This document shows positions 34,350-45,669 of a stretch of 60,987 nucleotides of DNA, piece after piece. The stretch lies in the NCBI GenBank assembly GCA_003427395.1, contig BFEA01000222.1:452376-513362 (forward strand). The letters are read 5' to 3'. The notes below the pieces were generated by a model that was given only the letters and a program-made list of their open reading frames with translations, did not search any database and had not been told where the DNA came from. Every line of letters starts with the position of its first letter. Position 1 is the first letter of the stretch. The DNA is from Chara braunii. Taxonomy: Eukaryota > Streptophyta > Charophyceae > Charales > Characeae. Made by a program: the position numbers and the translations under genes.

Positions 34350-37300
34350 CTACTATCAAGAGTCTAAGCAGGCAAGATCACCAAGGTTGAACCAGAAGCC
34401 ATTCATGAAAGAAGCGGTGCACTCCCTACTCGTGTGTGAGTGAAATGCATGATCTTGAGTAGGCTAGATTAGCAAAGTTGCATCAAAGATCATTCATGGA
34501 AGTTGCGGTGCACTACCTATTAGTGTGTGAGTGAAAAGCATGAACTTGAGTAGTTCAAATCACCAAGAATGAACCAAAGATCAACCATGAAAGTTGTGGT
34601 GCCCTACCTACTAGTGTATGAGTGAACAACAAGGGTGTGAGTAGTCCAAATCACCAAGAATGAACCAAAGATCAACCATGAAAGTTGCAGTGCCCTACCT
34701 ACTAGTGTATGAGTGAACAGCAAGAGTGTTAGAAGTCCAAATCACCAAGAATGAACCAAAGATCAACCATGAAAGTTGTGGTGCACTACCTACTAGTGTA
34801 TGAGTGAACAGCAAGAGTGTGAGTGGTCCAAATCACCAAGAATGCAACAAAGATTATACATGAAAGTTGTGGTGCACTACCTACTAGTGTATGAGTGAAC
34901 AGCATGAGTGTGAGTAGCCCAAATCACCAAGATCGCATCCAAGATCAACCATGAAAGTTGCGGTGCACTACCTACTAGTGTATGAGTGAACAGCAAGAGT
35001 GTGAGTAATCCAAATCACCACGAATGCATCAAAGATCATCCACGACAGTTGCTATGTACTACCAACTAGTGTATGAGTGAACAAAATGAGTGTGAGTAAC
35101 TCAGATCACCAAGAATGCAGCAGAGATCATCTATGAAAGTAGCAGTGCACTACCTACTCGCGTATGAGTAAACAACAAGAGTGTGAGTAACCCAAATCAC
35201 CAAGATTGCAGCAAAGATCATCCATGAAAGTTGTTGTGTACTACCTACTAGTGTATGAGTGAACAGCNTGAGTGTGAGTAGCTCAAATCACCAAGAATGC
35301 AGCAAAGATCATCCATGAAAGTAGCGGTGCACTACCTACTAGTGTATGAGTGAACAACATGAGTGTGAATAGCTCAAATCACCAAGAATGCAGCAAAGAT
35401 CATCCATGAAAGTTGCTGTGTACTACCTACTAGTGTATGAGTGAACAGCATGAGTGTGAGTAACTCAAATCACCAAGAATGCAGCAAAGATCATCCATGA
35501 AAGTTGATGTGTACTACCTACTAGTGTATGAGTGAACAGCATGAGTGTGTGTAGCTCAAATCACCAAGGATGCAGCAAAGATCAACCATGAAAGTTGTTA
35601 TGTACTACCTACTAGTGTATGAGTGAACATCATGAGTGTGAGTAGCTCAAATCACCAAAAATGCAGCAAAGATCATCCAAGAAAGTAGCGGTGCACTACC
35701 TACTAGTGTATGAGTGAACAGCATGAGTGTGAGTAGCTCAAATCACCAAGAATGCAGCAAAGATCATCCATGAAAGTTGTTGTGTACTACCTACTGGTGT
35801 ATGAGTGAACAGCATGAGTGCGAGTAACTCAAATCACCAAGAATGCAGCAAAGATCATCCATGAAAGTTGTTGTGTACTACCTACTAGTGTATGAGTGAA
35901 CATCATGAGTGTGTGTAGCTCAAATCACCAAGAATGAGGCAAAGATCAACCATGAAAGTTGCGGTGCACTACCTACTAGTGTGTGAGTGAACAGCATGAG
36001 TGCGAGTAATCCAAATCATCAAGAATAAAACAAAGATCAACCATGAAAGTAGCGGTGCACTACCTACTAGTGTATGAGTGAACAACATGAGTGTGTGTAG
36101 CTCAAATCACCAAGAATGCAGCAAAGATCAACCATGAAAGTTGCGGTGCACTACCTACTAGTGTACGAGTGAGCAGCATGAGTGTGAGTAATCCAAATCA
36201 CCAAGAATGAAACAAAGATCAACCATGAAAGTAGCGGTGCACTACCTACTAGTGTATGAGTGAACAACCTGAGTGTGAGTGGTCCAAATCACCAAGAATG
36301 AACCAAAGAACAATCATGAAAGTTGCGGTGCCCGAGCTACTAGTGTATGAGTGAACAACAAGAGTGTGAGTGGTCGAAATCACCAAGAATGCATCAAAGA
36401 TTATCCATGACAGTTGCTGTGTACTACCTACTAGTGTATAAGTGAACAACACGAGTGTGAGTAACTCAGATCACCAAGAATGCAGCAGAGATCATCTATG
36501 AAAGTAGTGGGGCACTACCTACTAGTGTATGAGTAAACAGCAAGAGTGTGAGTAACCCAAATCACCAAGATTGCATCAGAGATCAACCATGGAAGTTGCG
36601 GTGCACTACCTACTAGTGTATGAGTGAACAACATGAGTGTGAATAGCCCAGATCACCAAGATTGTATCAGAGATCAACCATGGAAGTTGCGGTGCACTAC
36701 CTACTAGTGTATGAGTGAACAGCAAGAGTGTGAGTNNNNNNNNNNNNNNNNNNNNNNNNNNNNNNNNNNNNNNNNNNNNNNNNNNNNNNNNNNNNNNNNN
36801 NNNNNNNNNNNNNNNNNNNNNNNNNNNNNNNNNNNNNNNNNNNNNNNNNNNNNNNNNNNNNNNNNNNNNNNNNNNNNNNNNNNNNNNNNNNNNNNNNNNN
36901 NNNNNNNNNNNNNNNNNNNNNNNNNNNNNNNNNNNNNNNNNNNNNNNNNNNNNNNNNNNNNNNNNNNNNNNNNNNNNNNNNNNNNNNNNNNNNNNNNNNN
37001 NNNNNNNNNNNNNNNNNNNNNNNNNNNNNNNNNNNNNNNNNNNNNNNNNNNNNNNNNNNNNNNNNNNNNNNNNNNNNNNNNNNNNNNNNNNNNNNNNNNN
37101 NNNNNNNNNNNNNNNNNNNNNNNNNNNNNNNNNNNNNNNNNNNNNNNNNNNNNNNNNNNNNNNNNNNNNNNNNNNNNNNNNNNNNNNNNNNNNNNNNNNN
37201 NNNNNNNNNNNNNNNNNNNNNNNNNNNNNNNNNNNNNNNNNNNNNNNNNNNNNNNNNNNNNNNNNNNNNNNNNNNNNNNNNNNNNNNNNNNNNNNNNNNN

Positions 37301-37850
37301 NNNNNNNNNNNNNNNNNNNNNNNNNNNNNNNNNNNNNNNNNNNNNNNNNNNNNNNNNNNNNNNNNNNNNNNNNNNNNNNNNNNNNNNNNNNNNNNNNNNN
37401 NNNNNNNNNNNNNNNNNNNNNNNNNNNNNNNNNNNNNNNNNNNNNNNNNNNNNNNNNNNNNNNNNNNNNNNNNNNNNNNNNNNNNNNNNNNNNNNNNNNN
37501 NNNNNNNNNNNNNNNNNNNNNNNNNNNNNNNNNNNNNNNNNNNNNNNNNNNNNNNNNNNNNNNNNNNNNNNNNNNNNNNNNNNNNNNNNNNNNNNNNNNN
37601 NNNNNNNNNNNNNNNNNNNNNNNNNNNNNNNNNNNNNNNNNNNNNNNNNNNNNNNNNNNNNNNNNNNNNNNNNNNNNAATTTAGAGAGCCCAAATCACCA
37701 AGTTTGCATCAAGAAACATCCATGAATGTTGCGCCATACTACCTACTAGTGTGAGAGTGAAAAACACAAGTTTGGAGAGCCCAAATCACCAAGAATGCAT
37801 CATGGATCATCTAGAAAAGAATCAGAGTACTACCCCCTAGTGTGCAAGTG
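34350..37850. repeat. Satellite block R2, 91-bp period
   Basis: Long array of 91-bp units with CAAATCACCAAGAATG, ATCCATGAAAGTTG and TACTAGTGTATGAGTGAAC. At least 26 units are visible before the gap, and two diverged ones follow it. A first pair (34350-34560) is transitional. The sequence differs from R1 but the period is the same to one base. Confidence 0.95.
36736..37677. other. Assembly gap (942 N) in R2
   Basis: Run of N inside the satellite. The real array may be much longer or shorter. Confidence 0.99.
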
Positions 37851-37859
37851 GAAGATGAG

Positions 37860-38145
37860 AGTTTGAGTAGCCCATGGGAGTAAGAAGATGAAGTAAAAGA
37901 AGATGGAGGAGAAAGGGAGAGAGATGAGGAAGATGGAGATGGAGAAGAAGAGGAAGAAGACAAAGAAAATGAAAGTGGGGAGGAGGAAGGTGAAGATGAA
38001 GGGGGAGAAGATGAAGGGGAGGAAGAAGCAAAAGAAGTAGGAGGGGGAGAGAGAGAAAAAGAAGGATAAGAAGAAAAAGGAGAGGAAGAAGAAGAAGAGG
38101 AAGGAGGGGAAGAAGAAGAAGAAGAAGATGAAGATGAAGAAGTTT
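37860..38145. repeat. Purine-rich (GAA/GGA) microsatellite
   Basis: Imperfect AGAAGA/GGAGGA tract. Translations of either strand give only Leu/His- or Glu/Lys-rich low complexity, not a protein. Confidence 0.9.
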
Positions 38146-38559
38146 CTTCCTTCCTCTCACCTTGTTGGTTCCTTGATGATGGTGTCTCCTTGATGAAGTT
38201 TCCAATCCTTGCACGGTCCCCTCCTGGCTATGGCTTCCTTCTTCTCCAAACCCCTCTCTCCTCCTTCCTTACTCTCTCCCAGGCTATGGCAAGCTCCCTC
38301 AGCTATGGCTATGGAGTCCTCCCCTCTAGGAGGGCTAATGGGGCTCCTTTAGGCCTTCCTTCTCTTCTACACTCAGGGGGGATATGGCGGATCACCTCCC
38401 AAATGTCCCTCCCACCATCACTATCCTCTAGAGTTTTTCCCACTACCTCCTAGTCTCCTCTAAACTCTTCTACTAGCATGGGCTCCTCCTTCCTCACTCC
38501 AAGTGCAAAGGTGCTCCTTTGAGCTCACTTGGGCAGCATGGGCACTCCTCATGCAATTG

Positions 38560-41430
38560 TGAAAGTGGCGGACTAAACTCTCAGCTTATGTAGGCTGGAA
38601 CCAGCAGTCCGGCCAGCCCATGAGCCTCCCCATGAGCCTCGGGGTGAACCGAGGTACCCCCTAGGCAAAATTTAACTACTACGCCTACCTGGAGGTACCC
38701 GGGCCTCTTTTTGGTCAAGTACATGCAGTCCGAGTGGTTGGTACCAACTCGGACTGCCTTTTGGCCTTCTCCGACCTCTTTTCCATCTCACAAATGCTGC
38801 CCCCTTGGGTCGTAATGCCCAAGGGCCAGTTTCACTTGAAAGAAAAATGCCTTGTGGGCTTTTTCTCGATTTTTTCAAGTTTCGGTCTCCCTAGGGTAGG
38901 CCGGAGCATTTTTTTTCATGAGGCGGCACATTTTCAGCCTTGGATCTGGTTGAGATCCAAAGCCAACAATAATCTGTGCTACCCCCTAGTAGCCCTTGCT
39001 TCAGTTTTGAGCCCCTAAGTCCAGTTTTTCAACTTTTGGTGCATCTGGCTCTCTTTTTGGGCCAAATGCACTGTTTCGTCCTTTTCCCTCTTTTGTTTCT
39101 TTCCATTTTGGACTGCCACCCCATTCCGGAGCTAGCCGTTTTAAGCTGGCCCACAAAAAACGGCAAATCCTCCTCCACCATGAGATCTGATCTCAGATCC
39201 ATGGTCCAAAAGAAAACCGGTCACTTCCTTTTTGCTTTTTCTCTCATTTTCTGCCTTTTAATTAAAATTTTATTGAGATATGGCCCGGATTGCCCTCCCT
39301 CATTCTAGGAGGGATGAGATCACAGTTGGGACCTGCCAGTCCCTACTGTGCAGGTCCCAATAGGCCGGCACATTCTCCTCCACTCTTTTCTCCCTCTTTG
39401 TCTCATTCTCCCTCCTTTTTCTCTCATTTCTCTTTCTTTTTCTTTTATTTTAGTTGTGACAAGTGTCAAACTGTTGTGCACCCTCTTTTTCGGCCCTAGG
39501 GCCTCATTCAAGGCCAGGTTCATGGCTGTTACTTGGCCGTTAAATCTCAGATTCCAACCATGGCACCCCCATGCTCCTAGAGGGCTCCATTTTGCCTCCG
39601 TTTGTCCAATTTTGAGCCTCCTTTGCTCCAATTTTCTAAGGGCAGCCTTTTTCTCATGTTGAGCCTCCCAAGGCTCCATTTTCTCATGCCTAGCTAGTCC
39701 GAAATATCTCGGACTGTTGGGCAGCCCTCCTCACACCATTATTTTACTTTTCTCTTTCCCTATGACTCTCTCACTTGCCTCCACTAGTGTTAGCACTAGT
39801 GGTGCTAATATTTTCCACCGTCTAGATCCTTGATCTCGACCGTGCCGTTTGCTTGCACAATTATTCCTTCTGCTTGCTCATGGTTCCCTTGGGACATCCC
39901 AAGTCCCCGCGACTCTCCTCCATACTAGTTACATTTTCTTGTCCCGCCGGCGCATGTCCCGTTTTTTTATTTTTATTATTTGGACCCACTTGGCCCCCGA
40001 CAACATTCCGGATGACGTCCCATTTTTGTTTTTGGGGCCCCTTGTCCTTGGTGGTCCTATCATTCCTACATGCGTGCCGATTTTTCTAGGCCGTGAGATC
40101 TCATCTCACGGTTGTCGTTTACCGTCTTTACTTGCCCCATGCCGAAATCGCTCCTTTCTAGCCTACCGGGCGTGCCGTGGCTCATTTTTCCTTAGCCTAG
40201 GCACCCCCATGCAGTCCGTTGCAACTCAGACTGCATCCATGGCTGTTTTTCTAGTCCCACAGCCCCACAATTTGCCCCATGCTAAAAGAAAATAAAGCAG
40301 TTGATTTCTAAGTGCATCCGGGCTCAATATTATTCCCGGATGCACTTAAAACATGTGTTTTCCTTCTCCCATGCAGTCCGTTGTAACTCGGACTGCAATA
40401 GGGGTCAATTTCCCTACGCCAATGCCCCACAACTAGCCCCTACTGAAAAGAAGAGAAAACGGCCAACTCCCAAGTGCATCCGGACTTGATTTTGGCTCCG
40501 GATGCATCTAAAACATGTGTTTCTCATCATGCCTACAATCCGTTTTATTCCGGTTGCATGGGGCCTTGATTTTCTTTGATTTTCTCTGCAAAAATCAAAG
40601 AAAATCCAAGTCCTTTGTAACCGCCATATTTCAGAATGAATCTGGTCACGGACGAATCTCCCCAAGTGGCCGTTTTTGACCGTTAAGGCCTTTTTCTCTT
40701 TTCTTTTTTTTTATTTTTTTTTCTTTTCTTTCCTTTTTCTTTTCTTTTTCCTCCTTTCTTGGATACTAGGGACCTGCCAGTCCCTACTTGTGGCAGTCCC
40801 TACTGACGACCAACTCACTTACTCCCTCTCACTCTTTTTGTTTTATTCTCTCGCATTTTCCTTTCTTTTCTCTTTTTTTTCTTCTAGCATGCCAAGTGCC
40901 AAGTGACCGTTAAGATCCTTTTTCTAGCCTTTTCTTTGGCCCTTCCTATGCCCAAAGTGCAGTCCGTTATATCTCCGACTGCAATAATGGCCTTCTCATG
41001 CCATGGGAGCTTCCCTTCACTCCTATTTTTCTCCCATAGTGACCCCTCCTACTCCGATTTTCTCCCGGAGGCCTATTTTTCACATAGTATCCCTTTTGAC
41101 TATATTTCCTTAAGGGAGGTTGATCCGAGATTTTTCGGATTGCTCTCATGCCTCCCATTTCCAATTTCTTTACTTTCTCTTTTTCTTTCGGCCTTCCCGC
41201 TTGCTACCGCTAGTGCTTGCACTAGTGGTGCAAATATTTTTGGCCGTCAAGATCTCGATCTTGACGGTGCCCCTTGTTTTAATTATTTTTCACATGCCGC
41301 TCCACCGTTTTTCTTGGGACCTTCTTATGTCCCCGCCACTTGTCCCATTGGCGGTCCCCGACACTTGGTCCCGCTGGCGGTCCCCGACACTTAGTCCCGT
41401 CAGCGGTCCCCGACACATTTTGTCCCAGGT
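38560..41430. repeat. Cluster of perfect inverted repeats
   Basis: Non-coding region with at least twelve short hairpins. Arms and positions: GCAGTCCGAGT 38725-38735/38747-38757; GATCTGA 39184-39190/39193-39199; TTGGGACCTGC 39326-39336/39350-39360; AGTCCGA 39696-39702/39709-39715; TTAGCAC 39790-39796/39802-39808; CCGTGAGA 40091-40098/40104-40111; ATGCAGTC 40209-40216/40229-40236; TAAGTGCATCCGGG 40309-40322/40335-40348; TGCAGTCCG 40372-40380/40389-40397; TGCATCCGGA 40475-40484/40497-40506; TGCAGTC 40958-40964/40977-40983; CCGTCAAGATC 41244-41254/41257-41267. Several belong to recurring modules. A 26-bp tandem repeat (GCGGTCCCCGACAC) follows at 41351-41420. Confidence 0.85.
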
Positions 41431-41983
41431 GCCATTATTTTTACTTAGTCTCGGGCGGCCCCCGGATGCCTTTTCCCCAAGGTGTCTCATGCCCCTAGGG
41501 CGTTTTGCTGCTCCCGTGGTGGCCCCGCTCCTTAGTCTTTTCTTGCGTCTTGCGCGCGCCGGTCCCTTTTGTTGTGGGCCTCCACCCCGAGGCTCCCGTA
41601 GGTGGCCCCCGTGTTGGTTCCTCATTTTCTATCTTCCTGCGGCCTCTGGGCCGTCCATCTCTCGATTTCCTCATTCCTTTGTCGCTGTCGTGCCGCGCTT
41701 GCTGGTTCAAGGGCCCCTTGGCCTTAGTCTTGTGAAACTCCAATGGTCCTCCCGGCCTCATGCTATGTTCTACGTGCCCCTGTTCTTGCGCTCGCTCGCT
41801 TGTCGCCGCTAGTTCTTTCCTTCTGTGGTTCTTGCCCCAGGGCACCACTTCCTCCTGTGGCCTGATCTTTTGTCTTTTCTCTCTCCTGCCTCCTTGCTCC
41901 AGATTTTTCTATCGTGCACAATTTATCTATATCCAGTCTCTTGAGTGATGGGAAGTTATTCGGGACCCACCAGTCCTGACACA

Positions 41984-41995
41984 TTCCCCCTACTC
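41984..41995 (-). other. Candidate polypurine tract of element H
   Basis: Minus strand GAGTAGGGGGAA followed by TGTGTCAGG. A CGCGATG-TCCT-CATCGCG hairpin lies just outside (41999-42016). A similar arrangement occurs again at 43206-43241. Confidence 0.5.
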
Positions 41996-42203
41996 ATTCG
42001 CGATGTCCTCATCGCGCACCAATCTCTTGTCAGTGGGTTTTGGAGGGATAGACGGGGGAGGAGGATGAGGTGTTATGGGTAGTTAGTTTGCCAGGGTCCG
42101 TTTTGTCTTTTCTTGTTCCTTTCTTGGGTTCTTCTAGGCTTCAATCCTTGGGACGGGGAGGGGTGTGTAGGCCAGGCTTTCTTTGTCCTTCAGGCTTCTC
42201 ATG

Positions 42204-42390
42204 TCTCATTCATTACTTTTAGGACATCACAACCCCCTTCATCTCATTCATTACTCTTAGGACATCAGAACCCCCTTCATCTCATTCATTACTCTTAGGA
42301 CATCAATCCTTCTTTCGTCTCGTTCATCATCCTCAGAGCATCAATCCTCTTTTCGTCTTGTTCATTACCCGGAGTATATCAAGTCTCCCT
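42204..42390. repeat. 38-bp tandem repeat
   Basis: Five units with TCTCATTCATTACTCTTAGG, starting at 42204, 42242, 42280, 42319 and about 42356. Confidence 0.85.
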
Positions 42391-42774
42391 TTAGCTTTCC
42401 TTTTCTTGCTGCCCTTGCTTCTCCCCGAGCCTTGCCACCCCAAGCGTGCTTTTATTGTTCCTTCATCCACCCCGTGTCAGCCACGTCCCTTTTCAGACCC
42501 CGGTTGCCCTCAGCGCTTCTTTTGCTCGTCTTTTTGGTCGGTGCAATCCACGCCTCTCGTCATTCTTTCCCCAATCTCATGTTTTGCCAAATTCACATGT
42601 ATTTTTCCCATGTTATTTGCTCAGTTTTCTCTAGCCCTGCCAATTCCGCATGCATGTCACCCCCCCATTCTCAAAATCCGCATTACTTAGTCCATTCCAT
42701 ACGCATCTTTCTTCCGGCATCTCGCCAGGCCTTGCTCAAACTCATGCAAAGTCCATTACACATATGTCACTTTT

Positions 42775-43150
42775 CTGGGCGTCTTGCCAGTCCTTTCCTT
42801 AAGCCTATGCGAACCCAATTACCCATGCCCTTCTCTTCTGAATGTCTTACCAGACCTTCTCTCAAGCCCGCACAAGGTCAATTACTCATCCATTTCTCTT
42901 CTAACCATCTTGCCAGGCCTTTTCTCAAGCCCATGCAAAGTCAATTGCTCATCCATCTCTTTCTTCTAGACATCTTGCCAGACCTTTTCTCAATCCTGCG
43001 CCAAGTCGATTACTCATCCATTTCTTTCTTCTGGACATCTTGCCAGGCCTTTTCTTAAGCCTGCGCAAAGTCAATTACTCATCCATTTCTTTCTTCTGAA
43101 CATCTTGCCAGACATTTTCTTAAGCCTGCGCAAAGTCAATTACACAATCT
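42775..43150. repeat. 65-bp tandem repeat
   Basis: About six units with CATCTTGCCAGGCCTTTTCT and GCAAAGTCAATTACTCATCC. Starts are spaced 65 bp apart at 42842, 42907, 42972, 43037 and 43102. Confidence 0.9.
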
Positions 43151-43205
43151 CTTGGGCTCATGGTAACCTTCTCTTTTGCACGCTTTTTCATCGGTAGATG
43201 GCACA

Positions 43206-43241
43206 CCTTCCCCCCACTCAGAATGCGATGTCCCCATCGCA
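43206..43241 (-). other. Second polypurine-tract-like motif
   Basis: Minus strand GAGTGGGGGGAAGG next to the hairpin TGCGATG-TCCC-CATCGCA (43224-43241). It is nearly the same 40-bp arrangement as at 41984-42016, so one is a duplicate of the other. Confidence 0.55.
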
Positions 43242-45669
43242 CAACTAGTTCTCACTCGGAGGTACGCAGACCTTGGCCCACCAACGAGTAGACGGATGCC
43301 GGCCCATCAGCCCCAAAAAGGAAGGGTGATCAGTCCTCCCCTTGCCGAAAACTCACCTCATCCTCTACTCCGTCCGGTCTTTTGCCTCTTACGAGATGGG
43401 CATCATCACTGAGGTACCTTCTCACATTCGGCAGGGAGGTCCAGTCCAAACCTCCCAGGACCCCGTCTTGCCGTAAGGGCTTTCTCGTGAATCGTTCCTC
43501 CCGAGTGGTGTTTTCTTGGATCCGGCCTCTTCCTTTCAAGAGAGTTGGGGCTCTCAATCAGTTTGCGAGTGCAGTTACGAAGACCTCGCAGTTAGTCCCG
43601 GAACGGTTGTAATGATCCGGCAGGGCGATGTTACTCGCCCTGTAATGGTTGCGGCTTCCACCCAGTACCACGCCCGACCCCTCCCTCTGGACAGTGTCGC
43701 TCAACTTAATGCGAGCAGCCGTGGTCCATTCCAAACGGTCGTGCCGCCCCTCTACGGCAGGGCGTGTGGTTGGGGAAAAAATGAGACTTAGGAAAAAGAA
43801 TGGTTCTCTCGCCTGTTTGGCTCCATGCCCTTGACGTTTAGGTTCTCAACATGAGGCGCAGTTTGAACTCCCCAACTAGAGTTCGTTGTCGGAGTTAGTT
43901 CCGAACGGCCAACATCAATCAAAGAGAAAGGTGCTTTGGTCCTTTAACCCCTATCCCTTCTCATAGGGAGTGGGTCACGCTGGGACTTTCCCTTGATGGG
44001 TAGAGGTCCTGGGGTCGCGATGCATGCACCGCCATCCCCCTCTTGTTGAGACCTGAGACTAGAAAAAGAAAAACTCCATGCCTTGCTATTTCCATGGTCG
44101 GCCCGACGACCTTACATCAAGTTGCCTAGGGTCCCGTGACTATGCAATGCAACATCCAATTCTCACACACTCAATCCAATGCTATTTTCAAGGCTGATTT
44201 CCATGGCTGGTCCGGCAGCCTCTCATCAACAAGGCCACCCCTTGTGGCTGCTCTGGCAGTCTCTCTTTCAGTAGCCATTTCTCAAGACCGACCTTTCGGC
44301 CCATCTTCAATCCTCAGCTTTCTCATTCTTCAATGTCCAATCCTTATGACCGTCCCAACGATCCAGGCTCTTTCTTGTCTTAAGGCTCAGCCTTCTTTAT
44401 CTTGCCCTTCTTATTCTCTTTCATCCATCCTCTTGGTCATTTCCATGACCGACCCACCGACCTTTTCCATCTCTCAGTGCTTATCCCAGCTCATTCTCAA
44501 TCATCCTTTCTCAATCAACCTTTCGCAATCAATTATGCAGGGGACCCCAATGCCTATTTCAAAAGAAATGACCCTTGTCAGGGGTCATTTCCGAACAACC
44601 TGGTTAGGGTCGTTCTTTTCCATTCTCAATCGAACAGCCGGGTTAGTGCCATTCCTTTCCATTCTCAAGTCGAACAGCGAACAGCCTGGTTAGGGCCATT
44701 CCTTTCCATTCTCAAGTCGAATAGCCTGCTTAGGGTCATTCCTTTCCATCAATGTTAGCGCCCGAGGGGGTGGGCCTCGAGGACACGGATCCCATTTCTG
44801 TCTCGGAGGTTAGAGCCATCTCCTTTTCAGTTTTATGCGTACGGTTTCCTTTGATCCATTCCTCAAAGCAATGTACTATCCATGCATACATCCGACTTAG
44901 CGTCTAGTACTCGAGTTAGGACTCGCGATCCCAAGCAGCACTAGCCCACCCGGTCGTTCAACCATAGCAAGAGACTGGGGCGCCCCCTCTTATTCTCACT
45001 CGTGCCAATGACTCAGATCTCGGCTATTCTCAGACTCGTTCATGACTCAGTTGGATTAGGCTCCTAGGGAAGGAGTGTTCTTCACACCCCTTAACCCGTA
45101 GGTTCCCTAACCTCTCTTGTATTCGACCAACATTCAATGTCATGGCTCGCCCGTCAATCTGTACTCAAGGTTTCTCTTCTCAAAGCACAATCCACATTCT
45201 ATCCAAAATTCACAATACACCCTCCCCAGCGGGTCTCATCCCATGCCCCATGTCATTGTCTTATGTACCTACTTTCAAAGGTAGCTCATCCAGAAAGTAG
45301 CCTCAAAAGCTATCTTCTAATCTTATTGTGCCACAGTCTTAGTTGGCCCTCTTATCACTCAATCCTTAGCAAGCTTACTCATACTATACATGTTCTTATC
45401 ACTCCCATGTCTTTGCAAACAGAAAAGCAGAAATCTTGTTTAATGCTAAATCAACATCTAGTTCCTATTGTTGCCTTGTGCCTCAGGTTGCTCGATTCCT
45501 TGTCCACCCTGTTCCTCGGCAGGCTTTCTAACCCCCAGGCCGAAGGTCTCGATTTCCCTCCTTTTCTTCGCAATTTCCTGTAGTTCCGCCTCACTGAAAA
45601 AGTCCAAAGGCGTGGCTTCCATCCCTGCTTTTGCGAGTTATCGGGCCTTGATGATCCATTCGTGCCTGA
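43242..45669. other. Non-coding 3' region of element H
   Basis: No supported gene on either strand. It contains a degenerate 40-48-bp repeat around CATTCCTTTCCATTCTCAA (44600-44755) and otherwise unassigned sequence. Confidence 0.5.

Larger units (their letters stand above)
31614..41983 (-). repeat. Candidate 3' LTR of giant element H
   Basis: The first 2.5 kb (31614-34160) is repeated at 58423-60987, so it is at least part of a long direct repeat. Read on the minus strand it ends GGCCCCACA at 31614 and carries a TATAAAG at 32113-32119, about 500 bp before that end, as expected for R-U5. Going right on the + strand it contains two satellite blocks, a purine microsatellite and an inverted-repeat cluster. 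At 41983 the + strand reads GACACA followed by TTCCCCCTACTC, that is, on the minus strand a polypurine tract followed by TGTGTCAGG. TGTG...CACA termini fit an LTR of about 10.4 kb. The segment 34160-41983 is not verified because the window ends before the second copy would show it. Confidence 0.45.

Noticed and set aside
36704-37754. Open frames of more than 300 codons across the gap
   Set aside because: They consist almost entirely of N.
33000-37850. CRISPR-like array
   Set aside because: Units of 91-92 bp repeat over their full length with no variable spacers; this is a eukaryotic satellite.
37837-38214. Leu/His-rich 125-codon frame on the minus strand
   Set aside because: Antisense translation of a GAA/GGA microsatellite.
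39290-42690. Several 60-230 codon + strand frames rich in Pro, Leu, Phe and Ser
   Set aside because: They overlap the hairpin cluster and repeats, share no similarity with known proteins and lie antisense to element H; the composition follows pyrimidine-rich DNA.
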